The notes beneath the pieces are model-generated. The model was not told the DNA's origin, made no database searches, and was given only the letters and a program-made list of their open reading frames with translations. DNA of 64,000 bases, from assembly GCA_963691655.1 (NCBI GenBank), contig OY829327.1:65236079-65300078 (forward strand), read 5' to 3'. Source of the DNA: Toxonevra muliebris (lineage: Eukaryota; Arthropoda; Insecta; Diptera; Pallopteridae). Below, in pieces: positions 10,985 to 23,971 of the stretch. The position numbers and the translations under genes are program-made. Positions within the stretch are counted from its first letter, which is position 1; every line of letters begins with the position of its first letter.

Positions 10985-12846
10985 TATTCATAATATTAAA
11001 ACTTTTTATAATTTTAGAAGATTTAGAAGTGCTTAATAAATTCATAGACCAAACATTTCTTCAGCAATTTGACAACAAATGGCAAAAGTGCTCTCGCAAG
11101 AAGGATCATTTTTTAAAATAAATACAAATGAAGAATCGTGTTGTTGTAGTGGTGTAAACGTGGACTTCCAAAAAAATTCTTTGAAAAATCTTGCGATCGT
11201 AATAACATCAGCTGCCCAGAAACTAAATACATATACTACAGCTGCTGGAAAATTTACTTCGGAGAAAGGATTCGGTCTAATAGTTGGGGCTTGGTTGTCA
11301 AAGTACCAGTATGAAATTATACTGGATTTATCAATGGAAATCGGATGTGACATTTTCCCATCATATTATCGAGTTTTAAATGAAAAAGAAAAATGCAACC
11401 CAAATAACATACAAACAGAAGAAAATGGTTATAAAGTTGCTTTACAAGAATTGCTAGATTACACTTCTCGGAGAATTATAGATTCAACAAATTAAGAAAA
11501 TTGGAGACGAGCTCACTTTAACATCTAAGTGGGTCGTGATGGTTCATCCTATGTCCTGATGAACCATCACAAGAGTACAAACAGATTTTTACAGAAGAAA
11601 ATGTATCTGATTCAAATATGTTCCTAATATCACTTGTGCCCGTAACTTTAACTCAAAAAGACAATTCGTCACTGATGTTTTGGAAAAATTCAAAACTAAG
11701 GTTTTGCCGACCAATGCAATTTGAATTTTTTAAGAAGACGGCTGTGGCAACAAGAAAAGAATCCGAAAGGGTAACAATGTCTGTTATTAATACACAAAGT
11801 AGCAAAGGTAAAGTAGCAAATCCAGTTAATAACACATCGGCTATGTCAGTATGCTTTATATGCAAAGCAAAACCATCCAAAATATATAATTTGGAGGTTT
11901 TAAAAAAAAATGTATTACAGGAAAATCTTAAAATAGGCCTTGCTCAGTTACACGCTCGCATAAAATTCATGGAATGCATTTTGCATATTACATATGACAA
12001 ATGCAAGGCGGACAAATAAAGATATTAAGCAGAAAAAAGAAGAAACTAAAAGTGATATTCAGGAAAAATATAAAAAAAATTATAGGTCTTAATATTGACG
12101 TTGTTAATACTAGATTTACGGACAAAATTGCAAACTTATTTTTACTGAAACACGTGATATTGACGAGTGTTTGAAAAAGTAGGTATACCACATACCGATT
12201 ATTGAACTTAGGGTATCTAACAGAAAATGAATTGGGAAGAATGTTTATATCAATAAATCACTAAAATTCATCATGATTTTCAAAAAAAAAAAAATTTTAT
12301 TTTCTTTGTTAAAAAATCTAAAAACCCGTCAAATTGACGGGCTCCCAAAATCTAGTGTTAAGCAAGATACTTCTTATTTTTGAATACAAATATCAACAAA
12401 AAATTGTTAATATTAAAATTATTCTTATTATAAATAAGGTTTCGGAACAACAAATGATGGTAACACTACACGGTGTCGATCCACCAATTTCAAATAATAT
12501 TAGACCACATAAATTGTAGCGCCCAGATAGATGATTATAAATTTGAACAATATTGTATGAAAAATGAAGAATTGTATATAAAATTGTATAATTGGTACAA
12601 TATGTCAAGTATGGTTCACAAAATACTATTACATGGCAGCAAAATTATTTCATCCGCTGCGTTGCCAATAGGAATGCTCACTGAAGAAGCACAGGAAGCT
12701 CGAATGAAAGACTATCGACAATATCGTCTAAGTCATTCCAGAAAATGAGATGAAAAGTCCACAAATGTAGATGTCACGCACCAGCTTCTGGCATCTTCAG
12801 ACCGTTTTATAAAAAAATTTAGAACAGAAAACTTACTTACTCGGTA
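10985..12846 (+). pseudogene. Broken transposase resembling the Transib/RAG1 family
   Basis: Successive frames read as one decayed protein. About 10985-11125 gives a frame with FDNKWQKCSRKKDHF. A second frame at 11079-11495 (138 codons) ends with a segment around GYKVALQELLDYTSRR. At about 11530 a frame shows GRDGSS, then another EYKQIF and SLVPVTL (to 12019), including CRPMQFEFFKKT, a CFICKAK cysteine pair and LHARIKFMECILHI. At 12473-12748 come YNWYNMSSMVHKILLHGS and LPIGMLTEEAQEARMKD. A final frame gives HQLLASSDRF. By memory the order matches a family of arthropod transposase-like proteins whose C-terminal part resembles the RAG1 catalytic-glutamate region (HK, G, (S/T)E-x-x-x-E, then basic residues). 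At least three frameshifts plus stops disable it. No terminal repeats were found. The family assignment is recognition, not a search result. Confidence 0.55.
11536..11570. repeat. Perfect 13-bp hairpin inside the transposase relic
   Basis: GTGATGGTTCATC (11536-11548) and GATGAACCATCAC (11558-11570) are perfect inverted copies around a 9-base loop. The hairpin sits exactly where the reading frame breaks after the GRDGSS motif, so it may be part of the lesion. Confidence 0.8.
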
Positions 12847-12966
12847 AGGAATCATTACTTTTGAAATTATCGTATTTCTTTCAATAAATGCCAATAGTTT
12901 TTCAGATATAAGTCTTAAAATTAAAAGTAAACTCGAAAAAAAATTTCATATCTAATACTTATATTA

Positions 12967-13370
12967 GCTGCGTTTTATTCGCCACTTGCTTCTAGTTATG
13001 TATAACTAGCAGCGATAATTGTATTGGAAAGCAACAACAAAGAAGCAGAGATAACACGTATAATTATAGCTGTTATGTATACTTAACAAGTAGTTTAGAT
13101 ACATCAAATTCAATTGTGAACTGCCAATAATGAAAGAAGAAGCGTGACAGTTTGCAAAAAAATAAGTTAAAATCATGGTTAAATGTTCTTATAAAAGGTA
13201 AAAACTAAAAACAATGCCCACGATTAACCGCAATGACTGGGATCCATTAAAATGTTTCACCTCTAGCTGCTGAGCAGTTTCATTGTGAATAACAATACAA
13301 CGAAGAAGAGATTTAACAACTTTGTCGTTTTATTCGCGCATATTAAACTGACTGGCGAATAAAGCACAGC
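12967..13370. mobile_element. MITE with TA target duplication
   Basis: The left end GCTGCGTTTTATTCGCCACT and the inverted right end GCTGTGCTTTATTCGCCAGT match at 17 of 20 positions. Both are bordered by TA (12965-12966 and 13371-13372). The 404-bp interior has the short palindrome GTTATGTATAAC and no coding capacity. TA duplication and size fit a Tc1/mariner-type MITE. Confidence 0.7.
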
Positions 13371-13979
13371 TATTATTTCAGTGGGCAATTTACAATGCCT
13401 ATGTATTGTAATTAATGTATTTTTGCTCTGCAAAATAAACTAGTAATTAAGTGTTTTTTGAAAATACACTCAAATATTATGTATACATAACGCTCGTATC
13501 TATATAGTTTTTCGCGGTAGTATACGGGTTTTTAGACTCCAAAACCGAACACCGTTTTTTTTTACTAAAATACCGCGTTTTAACCCTTCCGAATTCAAAT
13601 TTATCAATCGCAATGCAAAACGTCAGAGAGAACAATGGAAACACGTTGCGAGCATAGTTTTGATAGAAATTGAAACATAGAAGGCGATTCTGATAGTCAA
13701 ATGTAACTTGAAATATCTATGCGTTGATTTCAATAAATACCTCATAACAAAGCCAGAATTGCTTCATCAAATTTCTTCAAAGGACAAATACAATACAACA
13801 ACGAAGACGATTTAGATGATAGATAATTTGCTTTCCTTGTTATTTTTCATTGAATAAAATTGATTTCGCAAAATATTATACAGTTTTTTCAAATCGATTT
13901 ACTGTTTTTTTTTTAAATTTGTGGTGGAAATATACTGTTTTTGATCCGAAAAAAAGATACGAGAGATATGTATACACCA
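13371..13979. other. AT-rich DNA, no gene recognised
   Basis: I see nothing beyond short chance frames. Confidence 0.5.
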
Positions 13980-14460
13980 AGTGGGCGTTGTAGGTAACCG
14001 ATCACACCCATTTTCATAATTCTTCTATTTTCTGTCCTAAAAGTGACTCATGCAAAAATTTGTTGAGCTCGGACACCTCTTTATATGTTTCGTAGATTTG
14101 TATGGGAATGTGGGCATGGCTGTTGGTCAATCCCACTAACTTTTGTGTTGGAGTCAGCTATCAAAAGGATTATTAAAATTATCTTTATCTCGACATCTTG
14201 ATTGAACGGATTTTAGAGCTATTTCAGTTTTTGTGTTGTATGGGAGATGGGCGTTGCAGTTGACTGATCACGCCCATTTTCATAATTTGTCTTTTCTACG
14301 ACTTAAGAGTGGTGATTCCAAAAATTGTTGCGCTGATATAATTCCTCATATTTTTTTCGGCTCTTTGCATAGAGTTAAACCACTATGTGCAGTTTCAAAT
14401 ATTATCCATCCATTTTATGCATTATCCATTTTTGACGGGGCCAACTATTTCTAAATTGCA
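13980..14460 (+). repeat. Diverged tandem repeat, about 265 bp unit
   Basis: GTGGGCGTTGTAGGTAACCG at 13981 and ATGGGCGTTGCAGTTGACTG at 14246 begin two copies. Both continue with GATCAC(A/G)CCCATTTTCATAAT and an AAAAATTGTTG-type block. The second copy is incomplete. A similar AGTGGGCGTGGC phrase occurs alone at about 32493. There is no coding content. Confidence 0.6.
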
Positions 14461-16021
14461 ATTTCAAAAAAATAGTTCTTAATTGATTCATAGTATTCTG
14501 ATACACAGTGCCAAAATCAACTGCAAAGTATAAAGGCACAAAATCAGGAGCTTTTAGTTTTCTTATTTAAAATAAAAACTGCCCATTGCTGCCATACTTT
14601 TCCAGCTTTTCTTTCTATAACTTTCGCTAGATAATTTGGGCTGGAAGGCCATGCTTCGTTGAATCAACGAATAATTACATTTTACAATTATTCTTTTTAA
14701 GTTAGCGTTGGTTAACATTTAATTTATGAATAAATGTTATTAAAAAAAAATGTCCATTGTTGTTTTTCTTATGATAAATTAACCAAATAATGGAAAACAA
14801 TCAATTTTCAAAGTTATCAGTGTATAGATCTTGTGTGTAACCACTTTGTATAATGCCGTCGTCGTTTGAAAGACGCATGACCTTTACGTATAAGAAATAT
14901 GCATGTACTTCCAGGGTTAAATTTTGTTTCGGAAAAAAACTATTTAAAGGCTTGTTTTTTCTTCAAAATACGAACTGCTCACAATTTTTTATAATTGTCA
15001 ATTTTTAACCCTTCAAGTGTTAAAATCTGGTTCGTTGGGCAGTATCAAGTAAAATAAGAATGCATTACCCTTTTTTTTAAAAATCACTTTATTGAGAAAA
15101 ATAACCAAAAATTAAAATGTATACCAATTATTCTGTGTGAAATTTGTAGAAACAATTTTGTTCGCCTTTATAGCATAAGTGAACAATACGTTAGAGTACG
15201 TTTACCACAACCAGGAACTTAGCATTTGAATCGGCACTCAGAGGCTGGCTTCATTTTCGTTATCCAGTTTGGTCGTTTTGTTTGTAATGCTCCTTCCCAA
15301 GGACGACATCGAGTTGTAAAAATCATCCTCTGAAAAACCTTAATTATCTTTATTCCTTTCTTCATCGTCCATAAGTCGCTCCATTCCGAATTTGTAGTAA
15401 AAACTGGAAAATGCAAGAAAGTTCAAATATTAAGCACTGCCCAAGGAACCATATATGGTCCCAACTTTTGGAAACAAAAATTTGATAATACTTTTTTTTA
15501 AATAATATTTCGAAATAAACACATACCAATCAACTCACTTTTAGCAACACAGCAAAATTTTTTTTATGTTGAAATTCACAAAATTTCTTATAGCTTTTGC
15601 TGTTTGAAAATCCAAAATTTTACTTGTGTTGGAAAAACGTATATTTTCACATAAAAAGGGCTATAACTTGCGACAGCTGTAATTTTCTAATACCGTTATG
15701 TATGCTCATCGATAAAGAAAGCTACAATCTACGAAACCCTATTGGGGTTTTGATGTTGGACATAAGATGGTGCTACTATCACCATCTAAAGTGGTGGGAT
15801 CATATATAGGATTAAAGAGCATTAAAATAGAGACATTTAAAAGAGACGACAAGGCGTCGTAATTTAAAAAAGCCGAACTGATGCCGATATTAAGACGATG
15901 CCGATCAATCGGCCGGGCGGTAAACTTAAATTTCGAAACTATCAACTAAAGTAACAGTTTCTCATGATCAGTGTATACACCAGTCGAAATATTTTGAATT
16001 TTGAAGTTACATTATGTTATC
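14461..16021. other. AT-rich DNA, possible transposon scraps
   Basis: No intact gene. TTAACCC-type sequences at about 14921 (inverted) and 15006 resemble piggyBac ends but have no matching partners. On the minus strand, about 15240-15420, one frame begins MERLMDDEERNKDN and contains FSEDDFYNSMSSLG, an acidic stretch like a transposase N-terminus. It has a stop and is too short to assign. Confidence 0.35.
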
Positions 16022-16025
16022 TTAA

Positions 16026-16488
16026 CTCTTTCTCGTCGGCACATAGATCCCGTGATCAGAATTTAATGATTTTTTATATAAGGGCTTATTTTACCTTCCT
16101 AATTTCAAATATATTATTCTTTTGATCGGCCCAACCACACCCATTTCCTAGCCTGTACTATATAAAGTACAGTCGGCGGAAACGCTCCCAAACTTACCTT
16201 TCAACAATAAATTTCCGAAGAGTTCAAGCTCCATTAATTTTTCAAACTCTTAATTTTAATTTTTATTTCACGACCTTTCACCAAATTTAACAACTTTTCC
16301 CAAGCGGTTTTTACAAGAATATAAAATACATCAAATGACTCCGCAACCGCTAAAAAAAAATTGTGAGTTACCAGTATCCATCTACTATCTTCCAAAACAA
16401 ACACAAACGAATGCGAAATCTGCCGCACTTTTTCAGTAAAGACTACTCATTTTGCTGTACTTTATATAGTACAGCCGGCGGGAAAGGG
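16026..16488. mobile_element. piggyBac-type non-autonomous element with TTAA duplications
   Basis: TTAA flanks both sides (16022-16025 and 16489-16492). The left end CTCTTTCTCGTCGGC and the inverted right end CCCTTTCCCGCCGGC match at 12 of 15. Inside, a near-palindrome CTGTACTATATAAAGTACAG at 16155 is repeated in the same orientation at 16455 (CTGTACTTTATATAGTACAG), each followed by YCGGCGGRAA. The TTAA duplication and CCCTTT-like ends are piggyBac hallmarks. A 64-codon minus-strand frame (16234-16428) is not recognised. Confidence 0.7.
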
Positions 16489-16492
16489 TTAA

Positions 16493-19400
16493 AAATTACT
16501 TCATCATTTGTACAATGTACAATGACCATAGAGCTATAGGACGAATTACTGTGCAGCGACGAATATTTTTTCTCTTTTGCTCTTCAAATACGCAAATAAT
16601 ATCTAAAAAATAGGAGCCCTACTCAAATGACTTTTCTAGAAAACTTGGAAAAAACACTTTCTTCATGGGATGAAATTTTATTTTAAAGATACACGAATTT
16701 CTTAACTTTCGATGAAAATATTACTAATATATAAAAGGCAACACAATAAATATTTGTCAGAAAGGGAACATAATCTCTTCAAAAGATTACGGTTGCTAAC
16801 CTTATATACGATATAATCAATCCCATACCTTCTGGAGTTGTGCACTTTTAAATTTTGAAAGCATTCTCAAACTCCTTAATATATAATGAGATTCGGGTGA
16901 ACCGCATGAAATTCGAAATACAAAATTAAAATTTGGGATATCGTCGCCTGAAATATCTTTTTTCATACCCACATTTTTTGTTTTTGGTACATCCCAACGA
17001 AAGGGTAAAAACACGCCGTGAATAATTTTCTAAAAATTTAAACAATTTTCATTTAAATTTATAAAAAATATTCAGTTTTTTCTTAGTGTTTTGAGATATT
17101 TTACATTCAAATTTGGCCATTTTTGTTATAATTAAAAAAAAAATATTTTTGCCTAATGAATTGTATCCGCCTCAAATGGACGGCCATCATTGTAAGAGTT
17201 GAGTTTTAATTAATAGAGAATAACTTATGTCATTTCACAACGTCTTTCAGCGTAAATAATAAATAAATAATAAGTAAATAATGGCTGAATTTAAATCTAA
17301 AATATCTCGAAAAAGTAAAGTTAACTCTTTAACGGAATCTTATAGAAATTGCACCCTTTCACAATCGTTAGAGCTTTGGCGGCATTTTAAAATTTTTTTT
17401 TAAATTTTTAAGTTACATGTGATCAAATTAGAAGAATTAATTTTAAAAGTGTGAAGTTGAAAAACATATGTATTTCGAGACATATGTGTCCTTATGTGCA
17501 TCAGGGTGGCATTTATTACAGTTTATTTGACATTTTAGTTCATAACAAAATGCATCGGTTTTATTAAAACTAAATACAAAAATTATGAGTTAAGTTCAAA
17601 AATATTTGAAAAATAAAAAAATTAATTATGGTATTCGGCAAAACAATATCTTTGGGTAGTGATTTTCGGTCAATAAAATAGCAATGAGGGATGAAAAATG
17701 CTTCATTTTACGTAAACAATTTTTTAATTGTATATTTATATAATGTTTAAATATAAATAATAGCTGTTATATAGTTGTAACAAAAATAATTTGTATCTTA
17801 AATGCTGCGGAAAAAGTTTTTATTTTGGTCTTGAGCAGTTTTGATATAATTAAGGAAAAAGATTCTGGACTTGAGTGATTTTGATAAAATTTCTCTAAAC
17901 AAAATTCTTATAAATAAAGAGACTTAGACATATTTGATTTGTACGCATACGGGGACTTAGGCTATTTTGAAAAAAATCTTCGATATTAATATCCTTTTTC
18001 GATTTTATCCAGTATACTTATGTTGGCTTAGCTTTTTCAAAAGTATTTGTATGTTGGAATATTTGTATGTTAAGCTAAAAATCTCAAAAATTTTGAAAAT
18101 TGGATTTAAGCGTTTTTCATATATATCGACTTAATTGTTTATGCTGAATCGGAATCTCTTAGCATTGCTCATATTTCAACGAAAAAAAAAAAACAAATGG
18201 GAAAGCGATTTGGAAAGAGAATGATTTAACTGTATAATAGACTAGTGGGAGTTGTCGAAAAAAATTGCTGTCGATTTCATTGGTGGTTGAAACTGCACTA
18301 AAAAACTCAAAGCCCTGATTCAGCGTTAAAATTTCCGTAAAAATAGCTACTTTGATAATTGTGTCTGGAACAATTCAAAATGTCGTATGTCTTTGTATTT
18401 GGAAAAGAAATGCCCCTGGGTAAATCTAGTTGAAGGATGATGTAAAATATTAGAATAAGACTTTTTGAATTTCGAATGTATCACTGGATACAAGCATTGT
18501 TGCGGGTGGTGCCTTTCACCAAAGACTTACCATTATTTTCAACGATTTGAAGAATTTCTATTTTCACAAATTTTTATTTTATTGACAGTTATAAACTAAA
18601 AATACAATTAGTAGATAGATGCAAAAATTACATCGTTTTGATATCGAGATGACGGAAAAAAATATATAATTCTAGTTATTGTGATATTATTTGGTTTGCA
18701 CTAATTCAGCTCAAACAAAAAGCTGAATATTTTATGCTGTAAAGCGATGCATGTAATTTTTATATTTCTTTTTAGCACCAGCATCCGAACTTTTTATTTT
18801 AAAACGGGTAAAATAATACATATATATAACGTGTCGTTCCATTTTCTTTCCCCACCAACGAAGAGGGTAGCATCACAAGCATCAAAAAGCACAAAAAAAC
18901 AACAACTGCTATTTTTAAAACTTTAAAGCTTGCAAAATTTTGCCATTTGTTTAGAAGTTTGTAAACAAAAATTGCCTGCAAGAAAAATCTTACAACGCAA
19001 CTATTAACAATGCAAGTGAGGATTTCCTTACCTTGTCTGGGTAGCTTGCCTTTCTGTTCTTTTGTTCTGTTATAGTGTTGTGAAGAAAATTAATGTGCTA
19101 TGGTTCCTGCTAAAGACAAATTACTCCACACTTTAATTTTACATTGCTACTGTTTGTTGTAGGATTCCACTTTTTGTTATTGTGTTTCCATTCTTCGAGA
19201 ACACACTGAGAACTTTTTTTCCTATATTTATATTTCTTTTATTTTTTAAGAGTCCCAGAAATTTTATTGACGCCATCAAGTCACATTATATTCCACTTTG
19301 TTGCCCCTACACCCGCTTCTCGTCGCAGTCCGATCATTGTTACTGTACTATTTTCTACTCTTCCTCTTTGCAGCATTAAAACCCTTTTCACCATAAACTA

Positions 19401-21319
19401 CGTTAACTACTATTGTGTTGGTAAAACACATAAATGTTGTTGCCTAAATTTTGCCCATTTTTATTACTCATGCTTTTCTTTGTTGTTGTAAAGAAACGAA
19501 ATTTTTCTTTTGTGACATTGACGCCAGTCTACTGGCGCGTTTATCTTCAATACATTGTATATGTGTGAGAATATTCAATAGAATTACATTGGATATTTGA
19601 GCTAAATATGCAGCAATAAGGCCATGTTACCGCATGTCACTTTGTAAGTTTGTTGCTTAAATCTTTTGATTGTCCTTGTCTTCTTCTTCTTGATATAAAG
19701 TTTGCGCTGTACATAGTTTAATTTATACAAATTTTAAAAATGTTCATGGTTCAATGAACTATAAATTTATCATGACAACTTTGAATGCCCAATAAAAAAA
19801 CGTAATACTGTCGCCAAAATTCAAAACCCATTAAGACGTTGTAACAAGAAAAACGTGCAAATGTTGCTTTCGAAAATGTACTAAATTTCAAATATAAATA
19901 AAATTATATGATTATGTTGAATGCAAATTAGGTAAGCTAGAGTAAAAATCGACGAAAAATAACTCCAAAAACATTTTGTGATTTGCTTTTAAATAAAAAT
20001 AAGTAGTACTCTGTATACTCGAATTGTACACACTCTATCTACAGTGATTATAGTCTAGAGCCACTCTAACCTCAAGTTGAAGAAGCAATTGTTACAGGTT
20101 GTAGGCTTAGGGGGTCTCGAGAAAAATATAAAAGAAACATACATCAAAATTTTTTGCTCTCTAACGCCCTCATACAGACATACAGTACACCGCCAAACCA
20201 TCAGAAACACACAATTTTGTTTGTAAATGCAGTAAGTTTTAACAGTTGTAAGAATATGTTGATATTTTTTTTCGAGAACTGGTGACAGAAAATTTTATCC
20301 TAAATGAGCAAATTTAGTTAACATTTTTTTTTTTAAATCCAAGCATTCATTTTCGGATAAAAAAAGGTTTTGAGTTCCAAAATTATTTTTTTATTTGCGC
20401 TAAAAGTGCATAAATGTTTCTACACAATTGCACTTTCAGCTGACTTCATATGTATGACTACAAGAATCTAGACAGTAAGGAGACGACTCGAAAAACGTCA
20501 TTGTTAAAGAGCGGAACGAACGTTAATAATGTTTATATTTATTGTTTACCTGCTTATAAAATAAGTACTGATTTTACATTGAATTTTGTTTAACTTGAAT
20601 TGGATTACACATTTCTAAGTTTATTTCATTTACTACTATTTTGTACAACATAGTTACTATTATAATAATCATATATTATGTATTCTTATGTACATAACTT
20701 CTATTCTCACTTGTATATTATATTCCGTTAATCAAGTGGTACGACTTTGAAATTAAATAAAAATATTCTCGCTTGTGAATTGCTAACCCGCTCGTAGCGT
20801 GTCATCATTTTGTAATCTAAAAATATCATATTGAACGCCAACCATCTTGGGGATTGAAAAGGCTCAATCTCCCCATAAACAGTCATTTTGCACTTATTTT
20901 ATTCGTACCATTGCATCTTTCCACAAAGTGTTATTGGCACAAAAATCTTTGTCATTGTAATCTGCTATCTTTATAAAATTAACATTAACAAAGTTTTTAA
21001 ACAATAATATCTTTTGGAAGGACAGGCTTATGGTAAGAAAAATAAACTAAAATAAGTCCCTTCTGCACTCATCATATGATGTTATAACATACTTCTCCTA
21101 CAAGACAGGGCTGATGGAAACCACAATACAGTAACAAATTTTTTAGCTTTCACTAACACAATTTTATATTGTCCAATTTTAGAAATAATGATTAATAAAG
21201 ACAACGTAATTGAAAAATTCAGTTTTGTATGATTTACTCTTCTTGCGTTGTCAAAAGACAGTAACTAGTGAAACAAACATTACAAGAATAAAAGAAACAA
21301 ATTTCAACTGAAGGAAATT
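16493..21319. other. Long AT-rich stretch, no gene recognised
   Basis: Nearly 5 kb with only short chance frames, homopolymer runs and no repeat I could match within the window. The part 19140-19500 is slightly richer in C and T, but gives no recognisable protein. Confidence 0.5.
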
Positions 21320-21321
21320 TG

Positions 21322-21405
21322 CTTGGGTGGCTCAATTAGTAAGCGCTTTGATCAACAGCCATGATGCGGACTTTCAGCCACAGTTTCGAGCCCGGAAAAA
21401 TTTCA
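21322..21405 (+). repeat. tRNA-like SINE head, degenerate
   Basis: GGTGGCTCAATTAGTAAGCG resembles a pol III A box and CAGTTTCGAGCCC a B box, about 55 bases apart. No acceptor stem pairs well, so a SINE head or tRNA pseudogene is more likely than a gene. Confidence 0.35.
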
Positions 21406-21539
21406 TCTATAGGACAGCTCAAGATAATAATGCAATATACAATAAAAAAGAGCAATACTATATATACGAATAAATAAAGCATTATCATAATTAAAAAAAA
21501 AAATTATTTGCAGGGTTTTGAACCTTTAAAGAAAAAATA

Positions 21540-21620
21540 AAGTTAAAAAAGAAATTTGTGGGATTTGAACCTTGGCCACAAGTATCTACGTGCTTTTTTG
21601 TTTTGAAAGCTACTATTGTG
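21540..21620 (-). repeat. Possible tRNA-like fragment, minus strand
   Basis: The minus strand contains AAGGTTCAAATCCCACA, which fits a pol III B box. The upstream A box is poor. It is possibly another SINE head. Confidence 0.25.
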
Positions 21621-22586
21621 GAGTTTTGCTTTTCTAAGCGATGCAAGTAAGACAAATAAAACACCCATTTATACTTACTCATATTATGAAAATTCCACGA
21701 CACCGACGTGACATTTGATTTTAATATATGTATATCAAATCATTCCCCTATAAATTTTCTTGCAGCCCCGAGTAAAGATGTTTTAAAATCAAAAAAATAG
21801 AGGAAACTACATTTTTAGAGTTTCCTCTTTAAGGAGACCCTGAACCTTGTTGAGCTACTGAAGTCAACTGATTGATTTAAAATATTTGGGGATATTTATG
21901 CGCTTGTGGTACAAGCCTAAAAAATTAGAAATAGTGATTTATACCATAATACTTCAAAAAACTTAGGCTTGGTTTTTGATAGAAAGAAATGTATATAATC
22001 GCATTTAAAGTTTATCCTTTCTGATTATAACTAGACAATTGGATTCCAATTGTCATTTCTGGTACATTTCCCGAAAAAAAATTTGGTAACAGCTTTTTAA
22101 AACTGTTAAAACTCACTGCATTTATAAACAAAACTAGAGGGGATTTGTGGTTTTTCTAATGGTTTAGCAGTATACTGTACATATGAGGCTCTAAGTATAA
22201 AATATCTATCTATGAAACTTCAGCTCAAGTATGCACCAAGGTGCAAGAGTATAACTCCTTGCATTAAAATAATTTACGGTGTACACAGTTGATGAGAGGC
22301 AAGAACGTATGTAAACCCAGAAAATATGTATAAAAATGCTGATCTGGATAATGTATAAGTTTGAAATCTATAAAAGATCATTGTAAATATATGTAGGGGT
22401 GTTTCCAAGAAACGCGTACGTGAGTTTTTTGTTATCCAAATGGGTGCAGGGCTGGAGTCATTTTAAAGTATTGGGCCTCGTTAATATCGCATATAGAATA
22501 TCCAAATCTAACAGAAATTTTATATCTTTTGAAATAGTTAATCAATTAAAAATCCGATACATGTTTGCTATCACAATATCTTTCAT
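21621..22586. other. AT-rich DNA, no gene recognised
   Basis: I see nothing apart from short chance frames. Base composition changes sharply at about 22610, where the GC-richer LINE begins. Confidence 0.5.
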
Positions 22587-22679
22587 TTGGTATCAAGAAC
22601 AAAAAAAATTTTAACCCCCATAACACCGGAGCCATTGTGGGAGTGGACCGATTTTACGCCGGACTCGTGGGACCAAAAT

Positions 22680-23971
22680 ATGAATGAAAACAAAGACAAC
22701 AACAAAACACAAGAACAACAACAAGACAAACCGACGAACGGACAACATCCTGTGTTGGATAGACAATGTGCACAGGCCGAGGCAATGGAGTGCTCGACCA
22801 ATGACGACAACCCTGGCTCGATACCCCAGGATCCATGCACTGACACTGCTGCCATTGATGAACCAATGAATTTATCACAGGCAAGCCACGTCAGTCACAT
22901 TGATACTGAGGTTGAAGCCAAGCTGCTGGAGGAAGAGCACTCCGACGCCAAGGAGGGGAAAAAGGAGAGACCTACCGAACAGAAGGCCAGAAATGGATAC
23001 AGACGTTCGATACAGCACCTCCGAAAAATGAACGCCTTAGACCTCAAGACACTGACTGATAGGCACAAAAATCTGATGCGGAAGAATCGGAAGAATGTGG
23101 CCAAATTCGAAAGAACCTGGCCACGTTCTTCCTACGCTGAAGTTGAGGGTCAGTCTTCACAAGGCAAAAGCGTACAGCAACAAAGAGCCACACGCCAAAT
23201 TGAGAATAGCCGGAAGCCAACGCAACCAAAAGTTGCCACGGCAAAAGGCAGGGGAACTGGCAAGGCAAAAAACGCCACGCCACGCTCGATGACCACGCTC
23301 CTAGTACGAGCAAAGCTAAGAGGGCTAGGTCTGGGAAGGAAACCACCAACACTGCCAAGAAAACTCAACCTTCAAGTAGCTTTAACACACCCGCAGAACT
23401 CCAGGTGGCCATAATCGATCGTGCCGACCCTGACGGGAAAATCACTACGGCCAACTGGCTGCGAGTTGAAAAGGGGCTAATGAAGGCGATGCTGCTGAAA
23501 AAATGGAGCAGTGAACAAGTTGCCTTGGACGGAGCTGGTTAGCAAAGGGGCGTTAAGATCGTTGGTTGTAGCAACGAAAAATCTCTTGACTTTTTAACGC
23601 AAACAATCAACGGCTGCGGCGAGATCTGGCCAAAAGCGAAACTCGAAGTCATTTCTTGTTCACTGCTACCACTGCGACCAATTATAACACTATGGGTTCC
23701 ACCTCCCGTTCTGAAAGACGAATCCATTTTGAAGTTAATTGGTAAGCAGAACCCTGGCCTGGATGCTCAACGATGGGTAATTTTGAACTCAGCCACGAGC
23801 AAGAGCGAGTTCGGCATCGACTACCGGATAGCAGTAGACCAACAGTCCTTCGCCTTCCTTAAGAGATCTGAAGGCAACATCAAATTTGGATTGGGATCCC
23901 TTAAGGTGAGATGGTCCAACAATGATGAGAATACCGATAAATCTGCAAAGGCTGCAAGTAGTGCAAATTAA
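22680..23971 (+). pseudogene. LINE ORF1 (gag-like) with a DUF4780-like domain, LOA-type
   Basis: ORF1 of a non-LTR retrotransposon would encode a nucleic-acid-binding particle protein. The frame starts at ATG 22680 with a Gln/Asn/Asp-rich N-terminus, then a basic Lys/Arg-rich middle (about residues 95-230). The first frame ends at 23414. The adjacent frame carries on from about 23280 with VAIIDRADPDGKITTANWLR and, after a stop at about 23540, GVKIVGC, WVPPPVL and GLDAQRWVILNS to 23971. That order resembles the domain called DUF4780 in insect LINE ORF1 proteins. One frameshift and one stop make it non-functional. The block is much GC-richer than its flanks. The end overlaps the start of ORF2, as in LOA-group elements. 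Confidence 0.7.

Noticed and set aside
13981..14460. CRISPR-like direct repeats
   Set aside because: Two long diverged units in eukaryotic DNA; no short regularly spaced repeats occur anywhere in the window.
15006..15030. Left end of a TTAA-bordered element
   Set aside because: TTAACCCTTCAAG resembles a piggyBac end, but no matching inverted end follows.
22587..22679. LINE ORF1 starting at the upstream TTG
   Set aside because: The frame is open there, but the first ATG is 22680; a eukaryotic start at TTG is unlikely.
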